A stretch of 64,000 nt of DNA from Neisseria subflava (GCF_005221305.1 NZ_CP039887.1:2108001-2172000); one strand, 5' to 3'. Counted from the first letter of the stretch, positions 53,852-63,789 are shown. The notes: a model not told the origin generated them from the sequence alone. A program made the numbers and translations.

Positions 53852-55129
53852 TTGGCGAAATCAATATTCCTTAAGAAAATCAATCCAAACCTGCTAAACG
53901 GTAAAACTCCGGCCGAAAAGCAAAAAATCCTGCAATCAGGAATGGATGAAGCAGCGCCTGACCATCCCAGCAGACTGTTTGGCGTAGGTGACGAGCGGGT
54001 TCGCTTTCAGAAAACCGATCCAAATATGCCGCTTAGTCTGATGCCGATGATGACACGTGGAAATCCTATGTTGATGGTGGTATTTGTACCTGCCAACAGC
54101 CGTTTGGCAGACAGTACGGTAACGACGGCTGCAAGAACAGCGTTATATTATTCTTCAGGCGGAAAGCAGGGGGCGATTGAATTCGGTATCGGTAGCGCGG
54201 GCAAGAGTGTCAGCTTCAACGATAATTTAGTAAATTACTCAAAAAGTGCGTATGCGGCACTGATTACTTCAGCCAGCAGGCTTCATTCCAATGCAGTGAA
54301 CCGCTTGGCTGCTTTGGTCGAACAGCAAAAATCCGAACAGGCATCAGGAAAAGGCAAAGAAATTCATAATGAAAACGAAGCTTTGAAAGCTTTGCAGGAT
54401 TTACTGAACAAAGCCAATATTTCACTTGATTTGCAGGGCGGAGTGGATAATCTTCAGCAGAATTTTGACCAAATTGCCAAAAATTACCATACTCCTCTTG
54501 CTATCGAGCTGTATGGAGAAGAGTTGCTCACGACTTCGGTAGAGGATGGAGTGAGTTTTGATATGGATGGCGACGGGATAGCCGAACAGACGGCTTGGCT
54601 CAAAAAAGGCAGCGGTTTTTTGGTTTGGGATAAAAATGGAGACGGCATGGTAAACGACGGAACGGAGATGTTTGGTGAGGCAACAGTTATGTCTGACGGC
54701 AAGCGCGCAGAAAACGGCGTAGAAGCTTTGAAAGATTTGGACAGCGACAATAATAATATCATTAATCAATATGATGAATTGTGGGGTGAGCTAAGAATCT
54801 GGCATGACGAAAACAGTAACGGGAAAACGGAGGAAGGAGAGCTTTCTCTATTGTCCGACTGGGATATCCAGTCGATCTCTTTGGATTTTGCAGAAATCAA
54901 TCTGAAAGATGAAGCCGATAATAAAATATTATTTGAATCAGAAGTGGTTTTGGAAAATGGGGAAAGGCGCAAGGTTGCCGATATTGATTTCCAAAACGAC
55001 AAAGGAATTTACAATGAGTTGGCAGGTGAAATTTCAGCAGAGACAGCCGCTGATGTCGTGTATCCGACGGAAATTTCAACATCGGTTATACTGCCCGGAG
55101 AAAATACTGCATATATCCCGGCCGTATAA
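53852..55129 (+). CDS. FrpC-like calcium-binding module protein, probably the broken 3' half of the preceding gene
   Basis: The frame is the same as the metalloprotease-like gene and reads from the TAA as NPSGEPGDTYWTLAKSIFLK, resembling a LysM-type strand. No ATG start is near; TTG at 53852 is the nearest candidate. From about residue 215 the sequence YHTPLAIELYGEELL, SFDMDGDGIAEQTAWLKKGS, DKNGDGMVNDGTEMFGE and DLDSDNNNIINQYDELWGEL matches the calcium-binding self-processing module of FrpC/RTX-type proteins. The usual scissile Asp-Pro is here Thr-Pro. No RTX repeats follow. About 425 residues from the TTG. Confidence 0.55.
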   Translation: MAKSIFLKKINPNLLNGKTPAEKQKILQSGMDEAAPDHPSRLFGVGDERVRFQKTDPNMPLSLMPMMTRGNPMLMVVFVPANSRLADSTVTTAARTALYYSSGGKQGAIEFGIGSAGKSVSFNDNLVNYSKSAYAALITSASRLHSNAVNRLAALVEQQKSEQASGKGKEIHNENEALKALQDLLNKANISLDLQGGVDNLQQNFDQIAKNYHTPLAIELYGEELLTTSVEDGVSFDMDGDGIAEQTAWLKKGSGFLVWDKNGDGMVNDGTEMFGEATVMSDGKRAENGVEALKDLDSDNNNIINQYDELWGELRIWHDENSNGKTEEGELSLLSDWDIQSISLDFAEINLKDEADNKILFESEVVLENGERRKVADIDFQNDKGIYNELAGEISAETAADVVYPTEISTSVILPGENTAYIPAV

Positions 55130-55190
55130 ACACGTTATCAGATATGGCTTCCAAAGATATTTGGTAGGATAATCCTTTTGCGTGAGGCAT

Positions 55191-56027
55191 TCAGACGGCC
55201 TTAAAGTGTTTCCAGACAGGACGGCATTGTTCGGGTAAGTCGGGACAGGCGCCGAGTATGCCGCCGCTGAAGTCGTTGGGGCGGTGGAAGTCGCTGCCTG
55301 CGCTGGCGAGAAAGTCGAAGCGGTCGGCAAGCAGGGCATAGTTGAGGCGGTCGTTTTTACAGCAGTTGCCACTGTGCACTTCAATCCCTGCGCCGCCGAG
55401 ATTTTTAAATTCTTGAAACAGGTTTCGTTTGGCGGTGGCGGATAATTCATAGCGCATCGGGTGGGCGATAATGGCCATGCCGCCCGCGCCTGTAATCGCG
55501 GCTACGCAGTCTTCCAGTGTGGCCCATTCATGTCTGACGGAACAGGATTTGCCGTCTCCCAGATATTTGGTAAATGCCTGCTGTTTGTTTTTGACATGGC
55601 CTTCGCGGATGAGGAATTCGGCAATGTGGGTGCGGCTGGCCATTTCTTTGTTGGCGGCCAATGCCAGTGCGCCTTCATACGCGCCTGTTATGCCTTTTTT
55701 CTCCAGTTTGGCCGCAATGGATTCCAGTCGTTTCAGACGGCCTTTGCGGACTTCGGCAAGCAGGTTTTGCAGGGCTTCGTTGTGTTCGTCAAAGTCCAAA
55801 CCGACAATGTGGATGGTGCGGCCGTGCCAAGTGACGGATATCTCCACGCCGTTGACGAAGGGGAGGCTGAGGGTATCGGCTTCGGTGCGTGCTTCGGCAA
55901 GTCCGCCGGTATGGTCGTGGTCGGTCAGGGCGAGCAGGGTGCAACCGTTTTGACGGGCGAGTCGGACAACTTCGGTTGGGGACAACATGCCGTCTGAAAC
56001 GGTCGAATGGCAGTGTAAATCAATCAT
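55191..56027 (-). CDS. PHP-domain phosphoesterase (RNase AM/YciV-like)
   Basis: A 278-residue metal-dependent phosphoesterase. MIDLHCHSTVSDGMLSP, LALTDHDHTGGLAEA, GVEISVTWHGRTIHIVGLDF, MAIIAHPMRY and SAGSDFHRPND supply the PHP metal ligands. Relatives hydrolyse 3',5'-nucleoside bisphosphates or trim 5' ends of RNA. Start set at MIDLHCHS; nine upstream codons lack a site. An AT-dialect DUS lies in the first codons. Confidence 0.9.
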   Translation of the reverse strand: MIDLHCHSTVSDGMLSPTEVVRLARQNGCTLLALTDHDHTGGLAEARTEADTLSLPFVNGVEISVTWHGRTIHIVGLDFDEHNEALQNLLAEVRKGRLKRLESIAAKLEKKGITGAYEGALALAANKEMASRTHIAEFLIREGHVKNKQQAFTKYLGDGKSCSVRHEWATLEDCVAAITGAGGMAIIAHPMRYELSATAKRNLFQEFKNLGGAGIEVHSGNCCKNDRLNYALLADRFDFLASAGSDFHRPNDFSGGILGACPDLPEQCRPVWKHFKAV

Positions 56028-56051
56028 GGTTTTGCTTTGAATTTTCTCAAA

Positions 56052-56082
56052 CAAGGCCGTCTGAACGTTTCAGACGGCCTTG
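56052..56082 (-). terminator. Inverted-DUS terminator of ponA
   Basis: CAAGGCCGTCTGAA (56052-56065) opposed by TTCAGACGGCCTTG (56069-56082), ten bases behind the ponA stop. Confidence 0.75.
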
Positions 56083-56092
56083 TTTTAGAACA

Positions 56093-58489
56093 TTAGAACA
56101 GAGAGTCCAGTTGTTGTCTGTTATTGTTGCCGGTATTGCTTGGCAGAACTGGGGTTTCGTCTGATTCTTCACGGGCTGGCGCAGTGTTGCTCTCGGCACT
56201 GCGGCGGTTTTCATTCGGAACGGCATGACGGGCAGGTTGAGCAGGACGCGGAGCAACGCCGCTGTTGTCCAAGGCCAGGTCGGAGCTGGTGGTCATGCGT
56301 TCGCGCATATACACTTCGCCGCCGTTTGTAACCACGCCTTCAGGTGCTTTCATCGGTTTGACGCTGGTGCCTTTCAGGGCGAAGCGCATGTATTCTACCC
56401 AAACCGGTACGGCGATTGTGCCACCGTAGCCTGCACTGCCCATGCTGCGCGGTTTGTCAAAGCCGATATAGACGGCAGTCACAACGCTAGGGGTGAAGCC
56501 GACAAACCATGCGTCTTTGTTGTCGTTGGTGGTACCGGTTTTACCGGCGATGTCGGAGCGGCCCAGTGCGGCTGCACCGCGCGCGGTACCGACACGGACA
56601 ACGTCCTGCATGATTTTGTACATGATGTAGGCGTTGCGCGGGTCAATGGCTTGAGGTGCGTTTTCACCGGCCACTAACGGCTGCATTTGCGCTCTCAGAC
56701 GGCCTTGGCTGTCGTAGATTTTGTCGATGACGTGGGCAGATACTTTGTAACCGCCGTTGGCAAAGACGCTGTAACCTTCTGCAATACGCAACGGAGTGGT
56801 TTCGCCTGTACCCAAAGCCATAGACAGGCTGGCAGGGATTTCAGACGGCTTGAAGCCGAAGCGTTGGATGTATTGTTGCGCGTAGCCGATGCCGATAGAC
56901 ATCAGGATGCGGATGGACACCATGTTTTTCGACGCGGTCAAAGCCTGACGCAGCGTGATGTAACCGGCATAGCGGCCGTCAGAGTTTTTCGGGTTCCATG
57001 CTTTACCGTTTGCACCTTTGCCAGGCAGGGAAATCGGCGCATCGTTAATCATGGTGGAGGCAGTCATGCCTTTTGCCAAAGCGGCGGAATAAACGAACGG
57101 TTTGAACGTCGAGCCGGGTTGGCGCATGGCTTGAGTTGCGCGGTTGAAGGTTTTGCTGTGGTAGTCGTAGCCGCCGACCAATGCACGGACTGCACCGGTT
57201 TTCGTGTCTAAAGACACCAATGCGCCTTGCAACAAAGGCTCTTGAACGACGGTAAAAGTATCGCCACTGCCTTTAACGCGAATGACGGAGCCGCGACGGA
57301 TGCGGTCATCTCCCATTTTTTCGTTGTTGACGGCACGGGCGGCAAAGCCTAAAGCGTGGCTGTTCAGCGTGACTTTACGGCCGCTTGGCAACTGAATCTG
57401 TACACCTTTGCGTGAGGCTTCCAATACAACCGCAGGAATCATTTTATCGACGGTGTAAAGTGTAGAAAGATATTGGCTGACAGTTTCTTCTACGTTGTCG
57501 CTTTTGCTCAGGTCGATGTAGTTTTCTGCACCGCGGTAGCTGCTGCCGCGGTCGAAGTTGCGCAAAACTTTACGCAGGGCTTCGGTGGCGACGCGCTGGT
57601 GTGCGGTATCGACGGTGGTATATACCTTGAAGCCTTGTGTGTAGGCATCTTCGCCGTATTTTTCAAACAGCTCTTGACGCACCATCTCGGCAACATACAG
57701 GGCATTTTGGTCGATGTTTTGTACAAAACGCTCGTAATGCAACTCTTCTTTCAAAGCCTGATCGCGTTGCTGCAGGGTGATCATGCCTTCTTCCAGCATA
57801 TTGTTTAGAATATAAGCCTGGCGCAGTTTGGCACGCTCAGGGTTTACAATCGGATTGTAGGCGGAAGGTGCTTTAGGCAAGCCGGCCAACATGGCGGCTT
57901 CGGCCAATGTTAAATCATTAACATTTTTATTGAAATAAGTTTGGGCGGCGGAGGCAAAACCATAAGCGCGTTGACCCAAATAGATTTGGTTGAAGTACAG
58001 CTCCAAAATCTTGTCTTTGCTTAAAGACTGCTCGATTTTGTAGGCCAACAGGGCTTCGTTGAACTTACGGGTGAACGAACGCTCGCTGCTCAGGTAGAAG
58101 TTTTTGGCAACCTGTTGCGTAATCGTACTGGCACCGGATTGAACACCGCCGGCTATGACGTTGCCGATTGCGGCGCGCGCCACGCCCCAAACGTCCACAC
58201 CCCAGTGGTCGTAGAAGCGTTTGTCTTCGGCGGCAATCACGGCGTCTTTTAAAATTTTCGGGAAGTCACCGATTTTGGTAAATTCACGCCGTTGTTCGCC
58301 GTAAACGCCAATGACTTGGCCGTCTGAAGAATAAATCGTCAGCGGCATTTTTGGTTTGTAGTGTTGTAAAGAGTCCAAAGACGGCAGTTTTGGATAGGTT
58401 ACCAAAATTGCAATTGCAATCAGACCTACACCGAAAAGAGCCAGTCCTAATAAGAGACCCATGCAGGTCGTTATAATTTTTTTAATCAT
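56093..58489 (-). CDS. ponA: Penicillin-binding protein 1A
   Basis: A 798-residue class A PBP. N-terminal span, then the GT51 glycosyltransferase with AAEDKRFYDHWGVDVWGVAR and GASTITQQVAKNFYLS. The transpeptidase has the Ser of GSTFKPFVYSAAL, SxN region and KTGTTNDNKDAWFVGF. The C-terminus is a disordered Pro/Asn/Arg-rich tail. The divergent pilM operon next door is the conserved ponA-pil arrangement. Confidence 0.96.
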   Translation of the reverse strand: MIKKIITTCMGLLLGLALFGVGLIAIAILVTYPKLPSLDSLQHYKPKMPLTIYSSDGQVIGVYGEQRREFTKIGDFPKILKDAVIAAEDKRFYDHWGVDVWGVARAAIGNVIAGGVQSGASTITQQVAKNFYLSSERSFTRKFNEALLAYKIEQSLSKDKILELYFNQIYLGQRAYGFASAAQTYFNKNVNDLTLAEAAMLAGLPKAPSAYNPIVNPERAKLRQAYILNNMLEEGMITLQQRDQALKEELHYERFVQNIDQNALYVAEMVRQELFEKYGEDAYTQGFKVYTTVDTAHQRVATEALRKVLRNFDRGSSYRGAENYIDLSKSDNVEETVSQYLSTLYTVDKMIPAVVLEASRKGVQIQLPSGRKVTLNSHALGFAARAVNNEKMGDDRIRRGSVIRVKGSGDTFTVVQEPLLQGALVSLDTKTGAVRALVGGYDYHSKTFNRATQAMRQPGSTFKPFVYSAALAKGMTASTMINDAPISLPGKGANGKAWNPKNSDGRYAGYITLRQALTASKNMVSIRILMSIGIGYAQQYIQRFGFKPSEIPASLSMALGTGETTPLRIAEGYSVFANGGYKVSAHVIDKIYDSQGRLRAQMQPLVAGENAPQAIDPRNAYIMYKIMQDVVRVGTARGAAALGRSDIAGKTGTTNDNKDAWFVGFTPSVVTAVYIGFDKPRSMGSAGYGGTIAVPVWVEYMRFALKGTSVKPMKAPEGVVTNGGEVYMRERMTTSSDLALDNSGVAPRPAQPARHAVPNENRRSAESNTAPAREESDETPVLPSNTGNNNRQQLDSLF

Positions 58490-58504
58490 GACTAAGTAAT
58501 AATT

Positions 58505-58535
58505 TTGCCATTAATGGCGATAAATAAAGTAAAAT
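58505..58535 (+). promoter_or_regulatory. Candidate promoter of pilMNOPQ
   Basis: TTGCCA (58505-58510) and TAAAAT (58530-58535), 19 bases apart, 108 bases before pilM. A perfect 12-base palindrome GCCATTAATGGC (58507-58518) overlaps the -35 and lies between the divergent ponA and pilM starts. Confidence 0.4.
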
Positions 58536-58642
58536 GGGAAACGATTTCTATCAGCCACAGTCAATACTGTGTAAAGAATAAGAAGTCCTTTACGGATAAC
58601 GAAACAGTTACTCACTCCTAAATGATACAGGGAAGTCAAATC

Positions 58643-59734
58643 ATGCGCTTATTTAAAAGCACGAAAGATACCAAAACAGGCAAGGCTTCTAGCGGATTGA
58701 ACAACCGCTCTGCCATCGGCGTCGACATCAGCCAACATGCCATTAAGATGGTACAACTGACAGGCCGTAGTTTAAACCAAATTCGGCTGGAGAAATACGT
58801 TATTACCAAATTGCCTAAAAATATTGTCAAAGGCAACAAAATTCAAGACTACGATCAGCTTGCCACTTACATCCAACATACTTACACACAATTACGCAGT
58901 TCTTGCAAAAATATTGTTGCGGCTATGCCACAAAATTTGGCGACAGTCGAGCAAATTATTTACAACCCGCGTGATACCGATTTGGGCTTGGAAGAGTTTG
59001 TCGAGGCGGAAGTCGGCCAATTTGCGCCTATTGAAGAAATGAACTACGACTTTCAAGCCGAAGAAGTCGGTTCGGGCCAGCATGTTTTAGCTGTTGCCGC
59101 TAAAAAAGACGATGTCGAACCGCGCATTGAAATGTTTGAAAATGCGGGCTTGCCTTTGTCCGCTTTGGATTTGGACTTACTGGCGCAACGCAATGCCTTC
59201 GTTTATTGGATGAATACGCATGCTCCCGAAATGGCAGAGGAAAAAGTTGCCGTGTTCGGCATTCATGCGACGCAAATGTATGCCCTGATTCTGCAAAACG
59301 GCCGCATTCTCTATAAACAAGAAACTCCGGTCAGCACAGAGCAGCTCAATCAGCTGATTCAGCGTACTTATCGGGTAACGGAAGAAAAAGCCGCTCAAAT
59401 GATGGCTTCCCAAAACAAGCCTTCCGACTACCAGTCTCAGATTGCCGACCGTTTTAATGTGCAGGTTGCGCAAGAAGTTCAGCGGGTTTTGCAATTTTAC
59501 TATACCACGCAGGCCACTGATTCTTTCGCCAATATCAAACACATCCTGCTGACCGGCTTTACCGCTCAGCAGGTAGGTTTGGCGGAAAGCATTTTCTCGC
59601 AAACCAATACGGCAACAGAATACCTGCATCCGATTTCATATGTGGAACGCAGTGCAAAAGTAGAATTGCCGCAGTTTCAAATTGATGCGCCGTCACTGAC
59701 GTTGGCGTTTGGATTGGCATTAAGGGGACTTTGA
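58643..59734 (+). CDS. pilM: Type IV pilus assembly protein PilM
   Basis: A 363-residue cytosolic actin-like ATPase-fold protein. AIGVDISQHAIKMVQLTGRS is phosphate loop 1; VAVFGIHATQMYALILQNGR and LLTGFTAQQVGLAESIF are later ASKHA motifs. It binds the N-terminus of PilN and links the inner-membrane platform. Start at MRLFKSTKD, preceded by AGGGAAG. First of five overlapping or closely spaced pil genes. Confidence 0.95.
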   Translation: MRLFKSTKDTKTGKASSGLNNRSAIGVDISQHAIKMVQLTGRSLNQIRLEKYVITKLPKNIVKGNKIQDYDQLATYIQHTYTQLRSSCKNIVAAMPQNLATVEQIIYNPRDTDLGLEEFVEAEVGQFAPIEEMNYDFQAEEVGSGQHVLAVAAKKDDVEPRIEMFENAGLPLSALDLDLLAQRNAFVYWMNTHAPEMAEEKVAVFGIHATQMYALILQNGRILYKQETPVSTEQLNQLIQRTYRVTEEKAAQMMASQNKPSDYQSQIADRFNVQVAQEVQRVLQFYYTTQATDSFANIKHILLTGFTAQQVGLAESIFSQTNTATEYLHPISYVERSAKVELPQFQIDAPSLTLAFGLALRGL

Positions 59735-59738
59735 GAAC

Positions 59739-60362
59739 ATGATCGAATTAACCAGAATCAACCTTCTTCCGTATCGGGAAGAGATTAAACAGCGCAAGCA
59801 GCAGCAATTCAAAGTATTGATGCTTGGCGCTTTTGCAGTGGGTTTGGGCTTGGCAGCCGCTACCTATCTCGGTATTGATAGCGCCATCAGCAATCAAGAA
59901 GGCCGCAACAACTTCCTGCAAACCGAAATCGACAGACTTGATAGAGAATTGGGCGAAATCGATAAACTTCAGCAAGAAAAAGAAGCCTTCTTGGCCAAGA
60001 AGCTGAAAGTGGAAGAGTTGCAGGAAAAACGCTATCAAGCAGCTTATATCCTTGATTCTTTGAATGCGCTTACGCCCGATAATACTTATTTGACTGCGTT
60101 GGAAGCAGAAAGCCCGACCAGCTATAAAATTAGCGGCCATGCCGTCAGCGACAATAAAATCGCCGTTATGATGCGCTCCCTGCCAAGTACAGGTATTTTC
60201 TTGCAGCCTGAATTGTTGAGCATCAAAAAAGTAGATAACTACCAAGAATTTACTTTGAAATCTTCAATCAACCAAGTGAATACGCCGGCTCCTGCACCGA
60301 CTGCACAAAGCAGCAGTGAAATAGCCGAACCTGTGGCAGAACCTGCTCCGGAGGCTCAATAA
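59739..60362 (+). CDS. pilN: Type IV pilus assembly protein PilN
   Basis: A 207-residue inner-membrane protein. The short cytosolic start IELTRINLLPYREEIKQRK contains the INLLPYR motif that docks on PilM. One span (about 25-45), then a coiled coil and a small periplasmic ferredoxin-like domain. The end is Pro/Ala/Glu-rich. Its stop overlaps the pilO start by one base. Confidence 0.95.
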   Translation: MIELTRINLLPYREEIKQRKQQQFKVLMLGAFAVGLGLAAATYLGIDSAISNQEGRNNFLQTEIDRLDRELGEIDKLQQEKEAFLAKKLKVEELQEKRYQAAYILDSLNALTPDNTYLTALEAESPTSYKISGHAVSDNKIAVMMRSLPSTGIFLQPELLSIKKVDNYQEFTLKSSINQVNTPAPAPTAQSSSEIAEPVAEPAPEAQ

Positions 60363-61033
60363 TGGCATCTAAAAACCTGAAACAATTGGACGTACAAAAC
60401 CTGTACCTGCTCAATATGCCTTCAAAACTTTTGCTGGGAGGTTTGTTGATTGTCGGTATGTTGGCGTTGGGCTATGTCGGCGTATTTAAAGATCAGATTG
60501 AAACCTTGAATACGCAGGAAGCCAAAGAAGCAGAACTGAAGGAAACCTTTACGCGTAAAAGCATTCAGGCGGCAAGCTTGAACAATTTGAAGGCTGAATT
60601 GGCTTCTATCCGTTCTGCATTTGACGTTTTGTTGAAACAACTGCCGACCGATGCGGAAATTCCGAACCTGATTCAAGAGCTGCATCAGGCAGGTTCAACC
60701 AACGGACTGCGTTTGGACAGCGTTGCACCGCTCCAACCTGAAAACGATGGTCCGATTCAAAAACTGCCGTATCAGATTTCCATCACGGGCAAATACTCTC
60801 AAATCAGCCAATTTACCCGTGATGTAGGCGATTTGTCGCGCATTATTACGTTAGATTCTTTGAAACTCGTGAACGCAGGCGAGGACAAAGAAGGCAAAGG
60901 CAATAAAGGCGAGTTGACATTGAGTGCGATTGCGACGACTTACAAAGCCCGTCCGGCCGAAGAGATTGCTGCCGAATTGGCTGCGCAACAGGCACAAGAA
61001 GAAGGCAAACCTGCCGAGAATGAGCAAAAATAA
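60362..61033 (+). CDS. pilO: Type IV pilus assembly protein PilO
   Basis: A 223-residue bitopic membrane protein. Span at about 22-42 (LLGGLLIVGMLALGYVGVFK), coiled coil, and periplasmic ferredoxin-like domain (PYQISITGKYSQISQFTRDV). Forms a heterodimer with PilN that contacts PilP. Confidence 0.95.
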   Translation: MASKNLKQLDVQNLYLLNMPSKLLLGGLLIVGMLALGYVGVFKDQIETLNTQEAKEAELKETFTRKSIQAASLNNLKAELASIRSAFDVLLKQLPTDAEIPNLIQELHQAGSTNGLRLDSVAPLQPENDGPIQKLPYQISITGKYSQISQFTRDVGDLSRIITLDSLKLVNAGEDKEGKGNKGELTLSAIATTYKARPAEEIAAELAAQQAQEEGKPAENEQK

Positions 61034-61048
61034 AAGAATAGGGAAATC

Positions 61049-61591
61049 ATGAAAAAAATCATCTTACTCTTAAGTCTTCTTCCCTTGGCAGCCTGTACGC
61101 AAAGCTATGAAGATTTGACTCAATGGATGACGCAAACCCGTCAGGAAGCAAAATCCAAGATTATTCCGTTTGAAGAGCCGACGGTTACATTGCCTAAGCC
61201 ATATAGCCCGCCGAACTTTAAAGGCATGAATGCGTTTGATTCACGCCGTTTGGACACTGCTCCTAAAGGCGGCAATGCGCCGGATGTGAACCGTCCGAAA
61301 GAAACATTGGAAGCCTTCAGTTTGGAAAACATGGCCTTTGTCGGAACGCTTCAAAGCGGCGGCAAAGTTTCCGGATTTATCAAGGTCAACGACCATGTTT
61401 ATACCGTTTATCCCGGAAACTATATCGGTCAGAATTACGGCAGAATCCAAAGTATTACTGAAGATAAAATTATCTTGACCGAGCAAGTTGAAGACAGCTA
61501 CGGCAACTGGGTGTACCGGAAGGCCGAATTGCCATTGAGCAGTAAAGAGGCGGATTCTTCCAATAGCTCAGATAGTTCGAATTCAAATTAA
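61049..61591 (+). CDS. pilP: Type IV pilus lipoprotein PilP
   Basis: A 180-residue protein with lipobox LAAC (Cys16). After a disordered PilN/O-binding region the beta-sandwich domain follows (MAFVGTLQSGGKVSGFIKVN, VYTVYPGNYIGQNYGRI). It bridges the PilNO complex to the secretin PilQ. Ser/Asn-rich tail. Confidence 0.94.
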   Translation: MKKIILLLSLLPLAACTQSYEDLTQWMTQTRQEAKSKIIPFEEPTVTLPKPYSPPNFKGMNAFDSRRLDTAPKGGNAPDVNRPKETLEAFSLENMAFVGTLQSGGKVSGFIKVNDHVYTVYPGNYIGQNYGRIQSITEDKIILTEQVEDSYGNWVYRKAELPLSSKEADSSNSSDSSNSN

Positions 61592-61611
61592 TTTAGGGGT
61601 CTCACTCGATT

Positions 61612-63744
61612 ATGAAAACCAAGCACATGACAAAATTATTTGCCGGCTTCAGCGTTGCCCTCGCTGTTCAGACGGCCTTTGCAGGCAATATTACCGATAT
61701 TAACGTTTCTACTTTGCCTGACAACCAAAAAATCATCAAAATCCGTTTCGACAAAGATGTCACCACACCTCATGGTTTTGTAACATCTACGCCGGCGCGT
61801 ATCGCATTGGATTTTGCCAACACCAATATCCGTTTGCCTCAGCCTGTTTTGGAATATGCCGACCCATTGCTGAATCAAATTACTGCAGCGCAAAACAATG
61901 ACCGTGCACGCGTGGTTTTGGGTTTGAACAAAATCAGCCAATACAATACTGAGATTCGCGGCAACGAAGTTTGGGTATTTGTAAACGAATCTACTGATCA
62001 AACCAATGCGGCCGTTGCAAATGAACGTGCGGCTACGCCGTCTACCGCGCGCGCTGCTCAGACTTATCAAGCCGTTTCAGCAGCCAATATCGATTTCCGC
62101 AAAGGCGCACGCAATTCCGGCATTATTGAATTGTCCGCCCCTGGTTTCAGCGGACAGCCGGATATTAAACAGCAGCGCGACCGCGTGGTTGTGACATTGA
62201 AAAACCATACTTTGCCGACACAAGCGCAACGCAGTTTGGATGTGGCTGACTTCAATACCCCTGTACAAAACGTTACGCTCAAACGTATCGGCAATTCTAC
62301 CCAGCTCATTATCCGCAATAATAATGCGAATTGGGACATCAATACCAAAGCTTCTTCCGGCCGTTTTGTATTTGAAGTATCGCCTAAAGCTGCCAATACC
62401 GAATCCAGCGGCTTAAACCACAATGCGAACAAATCGTTCAAAGGCCGTAAAATTTCTTTGGATTTCCAAGATGTAGAAGTTCGTACCATCTTGCAGATTT
62501 TGGCAAAAGAATCCGGCATGAATATTGTTGCCAGCGATACCGTCAAAGGCACTATGACTTTGTCCCTGAAAGATGTACCTTGGGATCAGGCTTTAGACTT
62601 GGTTATGCAGGCGCGCAATTTGGATATGCGCCGTCAAGGCAACATTATCAATATTGCACCTCGCGATGAATTGTTGGCAAAAGACAAAGCCTTCTTGCAG
62701 GCTGAAAAAGAGATTGCCGAATTGGGTCCGCTGTATTCTCAAACCTTCCAGTTGAAATACAAAAACGTGGATGAATTCCGCAAAATTCTGCGTTTGGAAG
62801 AATACGACAGCAATAATTCCAACACCCGCAACACTCTGTTGAGCAACCGAGGCAGCGCCTTAATCGATCCGGCCACCAATACGCTGATCGTAACCGACAA
62901 CCGCGGCGTGATTGAGAAATTCCGCAAACTGATTGATGAATTGGACGTTCCAACCCGTCAAGTGATGGTGGAAGCGCGTATTGTGGAAGCTGAAGATACC
63001 TTCTTCCGCAACTTGGGCGTTAAATTCGGTTCCGGTGGTGCGATCGGCCGTACGGCATGGGGCAGCAACTGGAGCAATGCACAAACCAACTACAATACCA
63101 ATGCCTCGTTTAACCGTGGCGACATAGGCTCCCGCACATGGACTTTGGATCCGAACGTCAGTCTGCCGACCGCAGCCGCAGTCAACAGCATTGCGCTGGT
63201 GCGGGCGTTCTCGTCCGGCGCATTGGGTTTGGAAATCAGCGCGTCTGAAGAACAAGGTAAGAGCAAAACCATTTCCAATCCGCGCGTGCTGACACAAGAC
63301 CGCAAAGAAGCCAAAATTGAATCCGGTACGGAAATTCCTTACCAAGAGGCTTCTTCCAGCGGTGCGACTTCGATTACCTTCAAGAAAGCCGTTTTGGGCT
63401 TGACCGTAACGCCGAACATTACGCCTGACGGTCAAATTATCATGACTGTGAAGATTAATCGCGATACCCCGATCGACTGTACCGTAGATTCTCTGATGAC
63501 CAAGTGTATCAACACCAAACACTTGAATACCCAAGCCATGGTTGAAGATGGCGGCACGCTGATTGTCGGCGGTATTTACGAGGAAGAAAGCACCAATGCG
63601 GTGAACAAAGTACCTGTTTTGGGCGATATCCCTGTTGTCGGCAATCTGTTCAAATCACGCGGCAAACGTGAAAACCGCCGTGAGCTGTTGATCTTCATCA
63701 CGCCGCGCATTATGGATAATGTGGGTAACAATCTGCGTTACTGA
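61612..63744 (+). CDS. pilQ: Type IV pilus secretin PilQ
   Basis: A 710-residue outer-membrane secretin. Signal peptide ends near TAFA (25). Two AMIN domains (about 30-130 and 165-260), STN/N0 ([20 protein letters not shown]), N1 ([20 protein letters not shown]) and the secretin domain with [20 protein letters not shown] and [14 protein letters not shown]. It is about 50-60 residues shorter than meningococcal PilQ because the PAKQQAAA small basic repeats between the AMIN domains are absent; the linker is only about 30 residues. Confidence 0.96.
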   Translation: MKTKHMTKLFAGFSVALAVQTAFAGNITDINVSTLPDNQKIIKIRFDKDVTTPHGFVTSTPARIALDFANTNIRLPQPVLEYADPLLNQITAAQNNDRARVVLGLNKISQYNTEIRGNEVWVFVNESTDQTNAAVANERAATPSTARAAQTYQAVSAANIDFRKGARNSGIIELSAPGFSGQPDIKQQRDRVVVTLKNHTLPTQAQRSLDVADFNTPVQNVTLKRIGNSTQLIIRNNNANWDINTKASSGRFVFEVSPKAANTESSGLNHNANKSFKGRKISLDFQDVEVRTILQILAKESGMNIVASDTVKGTMTLSLKDVPWDQALDLVMQARNLDMRRQGNIINIAPRDELLAKDKAFLQAEKEIAELGPLYSQTFQLKYKNVDEFRKILRLEEYDSNNSNTRNTLLSNRGSALIDPATNTLIVTDNRGVIEKFRKLIDELDVPTRQVMVEARIVEAEDTFFRNLGVKFGSGGAIGRTAWGSNWSNAQTNYNTNASFNRGDIGSRTWTLDPNVSLPTAAAVNSIALVRAFSSGALGLEISASEEQGKSKTISNPRVLTQDRKEAKIESGTEIPYQEASSSGATSITFKKAVLGLTVTPNITPDGQIIMTVKINRDTPIDCTVDSLMTKCINTKHLNTQAMVEDGGTLIVGGIYEEESTNAVNKVPVLGDIPVVGNLFKSRGKRENRRELLIFITPRIMDNVGNNLRY

Positions 63745-63757
63745 TTTTTAAAATGAC

Positions 63758-63789
63758 AAACAGGCATATCTGCAAAGGTATGCCTGTTT
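63758..63789 (+). terminator. Terminator of the pil operon
   Basis: AAACAGGCATA (63758-63768) pairs with TATGCCTGTTT (63779-63789), followed by T-rich DNA and an inverted DUS pair (63796-63831). Confidence 0.75.
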
